Shown here piece after piece: positions 25,701 through 34,500 of a stretch of 47,056 bases of DNA. The stretch spans positions 1-47,056 of IMG/VR virus record IMGVR_UViG_3300006805_000046. One strand, given 5' to 3'. The stretch is from a virus. How positions within the stretch are numbered: position 1 is the first letter of the stretch; every line of letters begins with the position of its first letter. Under the pieces are notes generated by a model, which did no database searches, had not been told where the DNA came from, and worked only from the letters and a program-made list of their open reading frames with translations. Made by a program: the position numbers and the translations under genes.

Positions 25701-28700
25701 AACCGCCACCAAAGAACTGCTTCAACATGTCCACGCCACCCATGGCTTTCTTCAGTAACCACTTGCCAGCCTTTAAACCAAAGCCAGCTACTGCACCCAA
25801 AGCACTCCCAATCTTAGCACCGATTGTTCGCAACGGTTTACCGTTAACGTCAACCAATCCCTTGTGAATGTCTTCGGTCGTCAGTAGGACGTTACCTGTA
25901 TCGTCAACCACGTCACTGGTGATGTCAGCAATGCCGTGCACCGCTTTACCATCTTTCTTTCGAGTGTACCCGCCTTCACGCATGACACGTGCTAGCAATC
26001 GAGGCTTATCCTCGCCCGTCACGTAAACGTCTTTGGCTTTCACCAACTTAAGCAAAGCAGGGATGCCTTTCTTAAGCGTATTGAAAACAAAACGATGTGG
26101 TGCTATCAGTAGGTTTGCACCAGACATGAGTGCATTGAAGGCCATTACCGGCAACGGCTTACCAAACTTATCCACCAGACCCTTTTCAAAGTCAGCAGCG
26201 CTGATAACCTCATCACCTTCTTCATTCATCACTGGACCAGTAATGTCACGCATGGACTTAATGACTTTGCCAGACTGTTTATCCGTGTACTTACCTTGAC
26301 GCATGTTAACGGCTTGGATGCGTGGATGTTCTTCACCTTTGACGTAGATGTCTTTAAACCGCGCCGTTGCAGCGCCGACCATTCCACTACCAAAGTTTAA
26401 AGCACCCTTACCAAGTTTAAACACACCCTTGGCCATGGCTGGTATTTTACCGCGAATAAACTTACCGGCGTTATAGACTTTCTTTAAGCCACCGCCAATA
26501 ATCTTACCGCCTAGCTTGCCAACCTTACCGATACCGCGACCAATGCCGACGTAGAGCCTGTCCATCCCTTGTAACTTAGGACCTGGACCACCGCCACCGC
26601 CACCACCTTCTTGACTAGCAAGGATGTTAAGAATCGCTTCAACGGATTGCGCAATGCCAAAAACTGCTTCAGCCATACTGCCAGATATTTCTTGCTGGAC
26701 AGCAGCGGCTTCCGTCGTCGCTTCGATTAGCGCCTCAGTGGCCGATGGTTCTGTAGACAGTGGTACTGGAGCACCAGCATTGTTTCCGGCATCGACCGTA
26801 GGGGTAGGTTGTGCAGCAGGCCCACCAGAGGCTCCGCCTGCACCAGCACCAGGTGCTGCAGCGGCTTTCATTCTGACTTCGATGTACTTACGTGCTTTAG
26901 CTGCTACGTCTTCAGCAGCTTTAGCGGCTTCTTCGAGTTTACGTTTAGCTTCACCCTGCAAATGTTCACGATCAATACGGTCACGTAGTTTATTTGCAGT
27001 GGCAGTTGCCTCGCCGATTAGCGATCGTGCTTTATCAAGTGCAGCAGGACTGTGATCAGCATAGAGGGTCTTTGCTTTGTCAACTAATGGTTCTAGTTCA
27101 CTGCGAATGCTTTTCGAAAGCGATTCTAACATTGACTTTGCACGATCACGCGCATCGCGCAGTGCCTGCCTAGCGGCGTCTGCCATGCTCGGTGGAGGAG
27201 GTCCTTCGACTTCAGGAGATGCCGGATTGTTAGTAAGGTCTCCAATCAAGTCAGAGCCCAGATTACGCAAGCTACCAACTTTATTTCGAATAACCTGGGC
27301 AGCCGATAACGGTGAACCGCCTGGAGTCGGAGATGGACCACCTGCTCCACCAGCACCACCACCGCGACGCGGCTTACGCTTTGACTTAGCCTGTTTCAGT
27401 CGATCTCGTAGCTTGTTAACTTTCTCTGGCTCGCCGATGTAGTCTAAGAAAGCTTTCTGATTAACAACCCACTGTGATCCGTTGTGAGTAATCAACCCTA
27501 ACTCTTCTAGGTTTTCCTGGTTGCCATTAGCAGTTTCTTCAATGAGAATCCGTTGCAAATCTGGAATGCTGTTTACGGTGCTATCAAAAGCATTTAGGAT
27601 GTTCCCTAGATTTTCTTGACCATCACCTTCTAAGTCATCTTTATACAACTTAGTAAAGCCATCCTCAGCGTACGATTCTTTGATGCCAGCCACACCTTGC
27701 AAGTGAGACTTAATCTCACGGGAAGTTTTATGGTCAACGTCTTTACCCAGACTACCATCTTTCATAAAGGTATTAACTGAAAAACCCTCACCAGCCTCAG
27801 CGGCTTTCAATACCGCTTTACGCAACGCTTCCTGCGCTGGACGAGATAACTGGTCGGCTTTCATAGCCTCCATTACCTTATCCAAGTTAGCATTGACGTG
27901 ATCTTTGGTGCGTGAGTTCAGAACGGCATCTTTGATGCGCGCTGTGGTAGACTTGGCATCGTCAAACTTCCCACTCGTCATTGAGTAATTAAGTGGACGT
28001 AATGATTCATCACCGGTGCGTGTAATACGCAGCTCGTTATGGATGCGAGCTAGCCATCCTGGAATAATTTCTGTCAGTGCCAGCCGTGCATGCAGATTGA
28101 AGTGAACGGCTTCATCCAATTTACCCGCTGCGGATTTACGCACACCGCGTTCTTTGGTAAATGTGCCCATGCCTTCACGGACTTCACCCAGGAACATGTC
28201 AATCAGCACATTACCACTACTCTGGCCACCTTTAGACCACTCGTTTGCTTGCGTACCAATGGTGCGCTTCATGTTATTTATTTTGCGGCCAAAGTTTACA
28301 ACTTTCTTGTTCTTGGCTAAGTATCCAGCTAGGGGTTTGGTTATTTTCCCCAACAATTTACCCATACCAAAATTACCAAGTAATCCGCCGCCTGCGTCGA
28401 TTGCAGTATCCTGGCCAGACATGCCCATCTCGCCAGCCATCTCTGCCCCGCTACGCCCTAGCTCAGCCACGCCAGTAATCTGACTGATATTCCCAGAAAG
28501 ATCTTGAGCAAAGTTATTAACCTTACTGGTGAAATGGTTTATGACACGTTTACCAATACCGCCAGTCCAGCCGTTTATGGAACCGCTGATTTTACCAAAC
28601 AGACTCTGCTTTAATAGCTGTTCGATAACTTCTTTGTTATGCATCTTAACAAAGTCAGGCAGTCCAGTATTCTTGCGAATATCTTTTAGGTGTTCGCCAG

Positions 28701-29436
28701 AGATTTTACTGTGTGCTTCAAATGCCGTAAGCAATCGCTTCTGAACGTAGTACTGACGATATTGGAGTTCGAGTGACTTCTGCTGGTACTTATGCGTGAC
28801 TTGATCTTGGTAGTTAGTTAAACGCCCAATCCCTTGTCGGATGGCATCGAGTTGATTTAGCGAGTTAAGCTGCAACTTGCTATTAACCAAATCCCGTACC
28901 TGTGACTTTGCTTCGTCACTGCGGTCACGCTGGGCTTGATCCTCGGCCTGTAGCTGAAAGATCTGTCCTAAATCAGACGCAATGGAGCGTGATTCCATCT
29001 CCTCATCTGACATCCGCTTATAGACTTCTTCAGCCTTAGACCACTCTTTGAGTTTCTTGTGAATCTTTTCTGGTAGAAAGCCTGGCTTCTCAGGAAGAAT
29101 GGCGCGTACTGCACCCTTCATATCCTGCGTAACAGCCTTTGCTTCCTTAGCAGCGGTATCGTATAGTTCGCCCAATCCACTGGCAGTCGCGTCGATTGTC
29201 TCGTATGCAGTGTCGTAACCTGGTGGTAATGCATCCTTGATAAATTTTATCTGGGCGCGTGGATCTTTGATATGATCTAATGCACCGCCAGCAAGAGCTT
29301 TGGCAGCACGTGTGACCGGTTTTCTATCTTCCTTACCACCGGAAGGTCCATTACCGAAATCATCCGACCCGAACTCGAGGTCGTTGAAATCGTCCATGCT
29401 GAAGTCATCTAACTGACCTGGTTTTTTCTTTGCCAC
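22798..29436 (-). CDS. Giant tape-measure-like protein with GH19-type lysin domain
   Basis: About 2,212 residues. GTG at 29436 has AGGGGAG seven bases upstream and gives MAKKKPGQ; ATG 29469 adds 11 residues with a weaker site. Layout: acidic N-terminus; helical region (50-550); Pro/Ala-rich linkers (about 690-900); Gly-rich hydrophobic helices; two tandem copies of a module of about 80 residues (KDIYVKGEEHPRI near 1030, KDVYVTGEDKPRL near 1135), each ending KGLVD-GKPL; more membrane-like helices (about 1360-1470); a GH19 chitinase/lysozyme-like domain (about 1785-1965) with NETGGF (catalytic Glu) and YRGRGFIQLTGKGNY; a long Ala/Pro/Lys repeat tail. Length and lysin match phiKZ gp181 as I recall. 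It should set tail length or the inner tube and open peptidoglycan during entry. Confidence 0.85.
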   Translation of the reverse strand: MAKKKPGQLDDFSMDDFNDLEFGSDDFGNGPSGGKEDRKPVTRAAKALAGGALDHIKDPRAQIKFIKDALPPGYDTAYETIDATASGLGELYDTAAKEAKAVTQDMKGAVRAILPEKPGFLPEKIHKKLKEWSKAEEVYKRMSDEEMESRSIASDLGQIFQLQAEDQAQRDRSDEAKSQVRDLVNSKLQLNSLNQLDAIRQGIGRLTNYQDQVTHKYQQKSLELQYRQYYVQKRLLTAFEAHSKISGEHLKDIRKNTGLPDFVKMHNKEVIEQLLKQSLFGKISGSINGWTGGIGKRVINHFTSKVNNFAQDLSGNISQITGVAELGRSGAEMAGEMGMSGQDTAIDAGGGLLGNFGMGKLLGKITKPLAGYLAKNKKVVNFGRKINNMKRTIGTQANEWSKGGQSSGNVLIDMFLGEVREGMGTFTKERGVRKSAAGKLDEAVHFNLHARLALTEIIPGWLARIHNELRITRTGDESLRPLNYSMTSGKFDDAKSTTARIKDAVLNSRTKDHVNANLDKVMEAMKADQLSRPAQEALRKAVLKAAEAGEGFSVNTFMKDGSLGKDVDHKTSREIKSHLQGVAGIKESYAEDGFTKLYKDDLEGDGQENLGNILNAFDSTVNSIPDLQRILIEETANGNQENLEELGLITHNGSQWVVNQKAFLDYIGEPEKVNKLRDRLKQAKSKRKPRRGGGAGGAGGPSPTPGGSPLSAAQVIRNKVGSLRNLGSDLIGDLTNNPASPEVEGPPPPSMADAARQALRDARDRAKSMLESLSKSIRSELEPLVDKAKTLYADHSPAALDKARSLIGEATATANKLRDRIDREHLQGEAKRKLEEAAKAAEDVAAKARKYIEVRMKAAAAPGAGAGGASGGPAAQPTPTVDAGNNAGAPVPLSTEPSATEALIEATTEAAAVQQEISGSMAEAVFGIAQSVEAILNILASQEGGGGGGGPGPKLQGMDRLYVGIGRGIGKVGKLGGKIIGGGLKKVYNAGKFIRGKIPAMAKGVFKLGKGALNFGSGMVGAATARFKDIYVKGEEHPRIQAVNMRQGKYTDKQSGKVIKSMRDITGPVMNEEGDEVISAADFEKGLVDKFGKPLPVMAFNALMSGANLLIAPHRFVFNTLKKGIPALLKLVKAKDVYVTGEDKPRLLARVMREGGYTRKKDGKAVHGIADITSDVVDDTGNVLLTTEDIHKGLVDVNGKPLRTIGAKIGSALGAVAGFGLKAGKWLLKKAMGGVDMLKQFFGGGWEVVKNMFSGFSLLGYSKPVVDRLDKIYAILEERLPGGKPKVSGDTDGDGDRNGSREDQLQARAEAEADAEKAKSGSMWDKMKGFFSRKEKKEDDGGGGLMGLLGGGLGGIKKILGALTGGLGGLTKAIFGLIPGFGLITKALGVIGKATIFSAKVGLKGAQLAGKGAWAVAKGAGSLLARGGMALAGTTMGASALATAGSIAGAIGTGALAILTSPVTLAVGAAALVAYVGYKAYKYATRPRNWVTQYRMAQYGFKTKDEEKVGKIAALEQMLIKVVQVSKGKEAKLGTGVKVSEMIKIFGIDHTKEEELQNFLSWFQYRFKPVYLSHLTVLCDLTGKTDLAGVDDNLYTKEKIALIKRTHFPLDDRSPYAVGLSPFPADKGKVDLDMGQVNSKYEDTLEIVEDDGSKHDEEVTARKVEAAKSPAQKAAEQKKQMEDEQKSYWSKSKQAVASIIQSRIDRYKKLGKNAMDLYGKAVDGTSSLIEGAVNAFNTTKDFLTTAGNEASKGYAQGGVAGAVGAAGTMVYKTLKGDAQKNRDAMVREMLAQGITDPVSQAQIMANVDNETGGFTRIDENLNYKADTMMKLFKTAQKKGRAATEAAVAGGPRAIANFLYGGRMGNDENDEGWKYRGRGFIQLTGKGNYAAAGKYLGLDLVNNPDLVFDPEVAAKTTMYFMTQRVGKKLLATGDTKAIRKVLNGGTIGLEHVAKGVEKWLPLAYAGKIVPSTTAPASTGATGTPAVPPLKVVGEKAPAVPSGASQQAAGNKPMATPPPAPLPKPPAAKPAAGTPPLMLTPPGAKPAAAAPVKSAGGVTIPAVTAASLPVTPAAAKPAAAAPAAAKPAAAAPAAAKPVVTAPAPVYTTAPVVATAKAATTQASIANASAQNATSMSNTKNLADTASLLQQQLTVQTAMRAHLGELVTLMVDVRSNTANLKSLATGSAAPAALKPVSSKVTNTTGTKAPVGMGNI
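23161..23220. repeat. Two exact 30-bp tandem repeats in the giant gene
   Basis: Two perfect 30-bp copies (23161-23190 and 23191-23220) with degenerate copies on both sides, encoding the Ala/Pro/Lys tail of the tape-measure protein (AAAAPAAAKP units). In-frame length changes by slippage would be tolerated. Confidence 0.9.
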
Positions 29437-29496
29437 GGGTTTTCTCCCCTGGTTGACAAATGTGTTCATAAAATCCGTTAATAAAGGAGAACGAGC
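29437..29496. promoter_or_regulatory. Very short divergent start region
   Basis: Only 60 bases (27 if the ATG at 29469 is used) separate the starts of the giant minus-strand gene and the polymerase beta-prime gene. It holds AAATCCGTTAATAAAGGAG, including the ribosome site of the plus-strand gene. Promoters must be very compact or lie in the opposing coding sequences. Confidence 0.35.
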
Positions 29497-31503
29497 GTGA
29501 AACGCTTAGACTTACCTGCGAACATCACACTGATGGAACTGACGCCACAGCGCCTCCAGTCCCTTAGACCGGTACGGGTGTTAGACATCTACGATACCGC
29601 TCCAAACTTCCATCCGGATGGACTGTTCTCTACGGAGATCTTTGGACGGGTGGGTAGCGAGATGCGCGACGAGCGCTTCTCCTATATTGACTTACGTGCT
29701 TCCGTGTTACACCCAGTTATCTTTCAACACCTTTGTAAACTCAAAGGGTTGTATGGTGGAATCCTGTCAGGCAAAGCATTTGCCATTTGGAATCCAGTGG
29801 AAAAAGATTTTGAAGCCAGCGACGCTTTAAATGGCGAGTCCGGTTATGCGTTCTTCATGAGCCACTATAAAGAACTAATATTTAAACCGACTGGTTCGGA
29901 TGCCCGTGACGTACGCATTCAGTTGATTCAGAAATTCAAAGATCGTGCATTGACCTCTAAAGTGTTGGTCATTCCAGCCGGACTACGCGACATTGAAGTC
30001 GATGTGACAGGTCGTGAAAAAGAAGGTGAGATTAATGGCTTCTACCGTTCACTCATCTCGACCTCTAATGCGATTGGTATTACCAGCGATTTGAATTCGC
30101 CTATTCTGAATAACTCACGTTACTCCATGCAACTGGCTTTTAACAACATCTACGATTACCTGCATAACTTGATTCAGGGTAAGTCTGGATTCATTCAGGG
30201 TAAGTGGGGTGCACGGCGTATCTTTAACGGTACCCGTAACGTGATCTCCGCCATGGATACCTCAGTCGCAGTGATGGGTGCAAAGAATTCACCTACCTCC
30301 ACACAGTCAAGCGTTGGTTTGTTTCAAACCATCAAAGGGGTATTGCCACTGACCAAGCATTTATTGCTAACCGGTTGGCTACGACGCGTCTTTCAAACAG
30401 AAGACGGTATGGTGACATTAGTAAACCCCGCCACCTTGCAGCCAGAGTCATTTCGTATATCGCCCACGGTAACTGACCGCTGGTTTACCAGCTCTGGATT
30501 GGAAAGCGTTATTAATAGCTATTCCGCTGCCTCAGTGAGACTTAAACCGGTCATGATTGAAAACTATTATGTCGGCCTAGTCTACCGTCCAAAAGATCGC
30601 ATGGTATTCAAGTTCTTTAATGACATCCGTGAATTGCCAGAAGGCGCATTGCGCTCCGATGTTCATCCTATCTCGCTGTGTGAGCTGATATACATAGCTG
30701 GGTATATGAAGTGGAATGAACTGGCTATGTTTGTTACTCGGTATCCAATTACTGGACTGGGATCAATCTATCCATCGCTACCGTACGTTAAGAACACCGT
30801 CGTCAGTGAAGTTCGTCGTGAGTTAGATGAAACCTGGAAAGAGTACCCAGAGGAATTTACCGCACTCGAGTATCCCACCTTTGAACGTGAGGTGTTTATC
30901 GACACGCTGATCCCACATCCTCGACACCTTGAGGCCATGGGTGGTGATTAAAACTAAAGCAAAACATGTTTCAAAAGCTTTAGAAATAGTCCTCTCATGT
31001 AGTAATGCATGAGCAGTTTTCTCTTTAATTGCTGGAAACCCCTAAAGCTGTTCCACCACTGCGAGGCGAAAGCCAAAGCCATGGTTTGAAAACGGAACGG
31101 ATATTACAATGGGCAACCGTGGGTTCTAAGAACCCCTTTAGCAGCCAAGCTCCTGTTAAATGGAGAAGGTTCAACGACTAACCCTTTACCAGGGTGTACC
31201 GATCAAGCGATTGGGAAATGGGAGACACCCTACTCGAAAGAGGGGGTGAAGATATAGTCTGGCCTCATGGGAAACCATGAGCTGCGCATAATGGCGCGGG
31301 ATTGATTTTGCGAATCAGTCTGAACATAAGCGTTTGATGGCGATACGTGTTCTGCAAACTTTTTGTATGCCGATGAATCGGTAGCTGAAATCAAGAAGCG
31401 CCTCGAAGATCCCCGTGCGTATATTCGTGGGGATAATAGCTTGCGCGATTCACCCATCGTTGAAACAGTGGAACGCGTATTGGCGGCCATGACCGGAGAT
31501 TAA
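29497..31503 (+). CDS. RNA polymerase beta-prime N-terminal subunit, split by a group I intron
   Basis: Spliced product 540 residues: exon 1 is 29497-30948 (GTG start after AAAGGAG; 484 codons), exon 2 is 31333-31503 (56 codons plus TAA). Motifs in order: DGLFSTEIFGRV (41-52, the beta-prime 'GLF..IFGP' opening), VIPAGLRDIEVD with N-x-x-Y/F-R-x-I (RDLxP region), GFIQGKWGARRIFNGTRNVIS (the G-K-R-x-x-x-S-G-R-x-V loop), and the catalytic DFDGD, whose Asp484, 486 and 488 hold Mg2+. The intron lies right after Asp484. Without splicing the protein ends at that residue on TAA. In phiKZ this would correspond to gp180, part of the virion polymerase, by synteny. The C-terminal half of beta-prime is not in the window. 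Confidence 0.9.
30949..31332 (+). ncRNA. Group I intron (self-splicing), ORF-less, 384 nt
   Basis: Starts right after a T (exon ...GGTGGTGAT) and ends on G (...AAGCG), as group I introns do. Conserved elements: P AATTGCTGGAAA (31027-31038), Q-like GCAGCCAAGC (31141-31150), R GTTCAACGACTA (31169-31180) and S AAGATATAGTC (31249-31259). R and S pair (GACTA/TAGTC) as P7, the guanosine site. Stem-loops: CTAAAGC/GCTTTAG (30954-30960, 30977-30983) and CTCATG/CATGAG (30994-30999, 31008-31013). A tentative P1 pairs GGTGAT with GTCCTC (30989-30994) with one mismatch. No open frame of useful length or homing endonuclease lies inside. The sequence resembles phage IA-type introns such as T4 td. Confidence 0.93.
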
Positions 31504-31507
31504 TGGC

Positions 31508-34500
31508 ATGATTCATTATAACCAATTTTACCGTAAGTACGGCATTAGACAACAGGGGCTATTGGCACGCCCCATGCTGCACTCACTTACGTCATTTCAG
31601 TTACCGTTTAACTCTATCCTGCATCATCTTGGGGAAGACGGTACACTGATGTCGGCCAGTGACTTAGCCTATCAGGGTAACGCTGGTCGGTACGTCATGA
31701 CGCAGCATGTGGTGTCATTGGCAGAAGATGCAACATTGGGCAATCCAATTAACATCCCAACTGACCGCAATCTGCTGATGCGTCACTTTCATCAAAAGAA
31801 CTTGAAGTTTCGACTCACCCGCGATTACACAATCGTACTAAACGATGCTAAGCAATTGGTAACGTTTAACTACGCTTTCTTAGAGCGCCTGTATCGCTAC
31901 CCGAAGACCCCACTGCAACCGTACTACGAGTGGTGTAACCATTACCGCACCATGTGGGAGAACGTTGCTGCTATTGCACCAACAACAACTCGTCAACACT
32001 TTGTGATGATGGATCTCCCGATGGGTTTGGCTGCCCCTTCAATTTATCAGAAGTATGAAACTTCTGGTTTGAACCTATCCATGCTAGCTCGTCAGTTTAC
32101 AAACCCAAAAGCGTTTGCATTGGCTGACTTGTGGACATGGCTTGGTGCTGAGCGCGAGAAGTCTATTCTGTCAGTGCTGCCTACTGAAGTATTGAACAAA
32201 GTAAACTTAGTCTGGGTTGAAACTGGCCACTGGACTGTCATCAATCTGGGACTGTTGGAAGCATGGCGTAACAATCCAGAAGTAACGGAAGCGATGACTG
32301 CGGGTTTTACGGCTAACTTGAAACTGTTGGGTGCTAACGCAGGTCAACTTGATCCACTGCAGATGCAGCGTCGTATGTTGCGCATGTGGATGTCGTTGAT
32401 TGAAGCCCGTTCCGTTTCTGACGTAGATGAACTCTCGGATCAGGAATTGGATATTAAAGGACAGGCTAGTCCAGCGTCGGTGGATAACGATGCTAACCGT
32501 GATGCAGATGGGGAGTTGGTATTTAACCCAGCGCAAGCCGACGAAGCAGAGGTTACGATTGATGGCCAGTTGGATGATATTGAAATTCCAACCATGGTAC
32601 CAAACGCTAAACCTACACAGATGCCGGTTAACGCTACTCCGCCGACAGAGACAACCGACGACAGCGCTCCAAAGAAGAAATCCCGATACGCCGATGCTAA
32701 AGCACAGGATGCTACCAAACCTGAAGAGCTGGATGTAGGGGATGTTGAATTAGATCTACCGCCAGACGAAAGCGATATAATGGATGACAAAGCCATCGAT
32801 GCCGATTTGGCTGCACTCGAGAAAACTGCAAATGAAGCAGAAGTACTCCAGGAAGAATCCGTCGGTTATAAGCCATACGTCCCACCGACTGATTCAATGG
32901 AAGCGGGTGTAACGGATTCGGCTAAGCGTCTGGTGGCTCGAGGTGTATTGTCCCCTGCGCAATATCGACGCATGGAACAGTTAGCCGTGCGTTATAAAGA
33001 GATTCCCAATCCATACGAACGTGGTACTAAACTGGATGCGCTTACGCACCTTACAACCGCTGATGTTGAGATGGCCGTTAAAACGCCAATCGCCCCGTCT
33101 GTTAGTGGTGTGTCTGATGCCTCAATGCTTTCCTCTTCACTCAATCGTTTCGATCGCGACTACGTACGTGAAGTGATGAAGAAAGACGTTGTGAAAATGG
33201 CATTGAACGTGCAGAAAGCCGGTATCGCAATTCAGAACTACGAAGTTGATCGCATTGATGAACTGAATGGTTCGTACGAAATACACACGGTGAAAGTAGT
33301 TCCAGTAATTGGGACGCCTTCTACCCTGCGGTTTAACTTACCCGTGGTGGATGACAACGGTACCTTTCGTGCAAAGGGTGTGAAGTATCGCATGCGTAAG
33401 CAACGCGGTGATTTACCTATCCGAAAGATATCTCCTAGCGAAGTAGCGATGACTAGCTATTACAGCAAGTTGTTTGTTAGTCGCTCAGACCGTGCCGTCT
33501 TTAACTATTCCAACTGGTTATTAAATCAGATTACTGCACGAGCCGTAGACACTCTGGATGATTCGGTAACGGATATTAAATTAGGTGACGTGTTCGTTAA
33601 CGAAGCTAAAGTCCCGCGAATCTATTCCACGATTGCCATGCGTTGCTCCGAGTTTAAGTCAGGGGAATATCATTTCTTCTTTGATTACGACAAACGGGAA
33701 CGTTTCTTTGGCCCAGATACCATCAAAGCCATTGAAGGGAAAAAGGGATTGGTACCGGTTGGTAAAGCCGCTGGTGATATCCTCATCATGGATACCAAGA
33801 ACGTAGTGCACCGTATTGTGGCAGAGGGCGACAAACACGTCGCTAAACCGTTGGGTACGTTGGAACAGATCCTGAAATTACCGGCGGCCAAAGCACCAGT
33901 GGAAATCGCTGAGGTAGGCATCTACGGTAAAGCAATCCCAATTGGGATTGTACTTACTTACGAAACTGGTTTGGGTAATCTACTGGAAACGTTGAAGCCT
34001 GACTATCGTCGCGTTGCTACCCGTGAACGTTACGTGTTAGGGGACGATGAGTTTGATGTACGGTTTGAAGATGAAGCATTGATTTTCAAACGCAGTGACA
34101 AAACAGCCCAGCTTATATTTGGTGGGTTTAATCGTTACCGCACAGACATTCGTCGCTACTCAGTTTACCACTTCGATAAGAAAGAAACGATTGCTGCAAT
34201 CCTGGATAACAACGGATTGGGCTCACGCTTCCCACGCGAAATGGATCTAATGTTTAAAATGTGGGTTGACCACATTACCCGTGAGCTACTGGTTGAGATG
34301 AAAGAGCCTACGGATTTGTTTAATCTGTTTATCTCTGCCGTTCGCAAACTGGAAACTGATGATCATCCTTTGGCGGTGGACAATCTGTTCATGCGCGACA
34401 AAGGCTACGAGCGTTTTGCTGGTTTAATGTACGGCGAGATCGTGCGTTCAATGCGTCAATACTCCGGTAAGCCTGCCAATGCCAAAGCGACTGTGGACTT

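Noticed and set aside
22802-28744. Long plus-strand frames opposite the giant gene, up to 324 codons
   Set aside because: They are Ala/Gly/Pro-rich mirror images of a repetitive gene, with no ribosome sites, and they fully overlap a strong minus-strand gene.
30949-31332. Homing endonuclease inside the intron
   Set aside because: The intron holds no open frame of useful length in any of the six frames.
31230-31490. Minus-strand 86-codon frame over exon 2
   Set aside because: It covers the intron core and exon 2, has no ribosome site and is explained by the splicing model.
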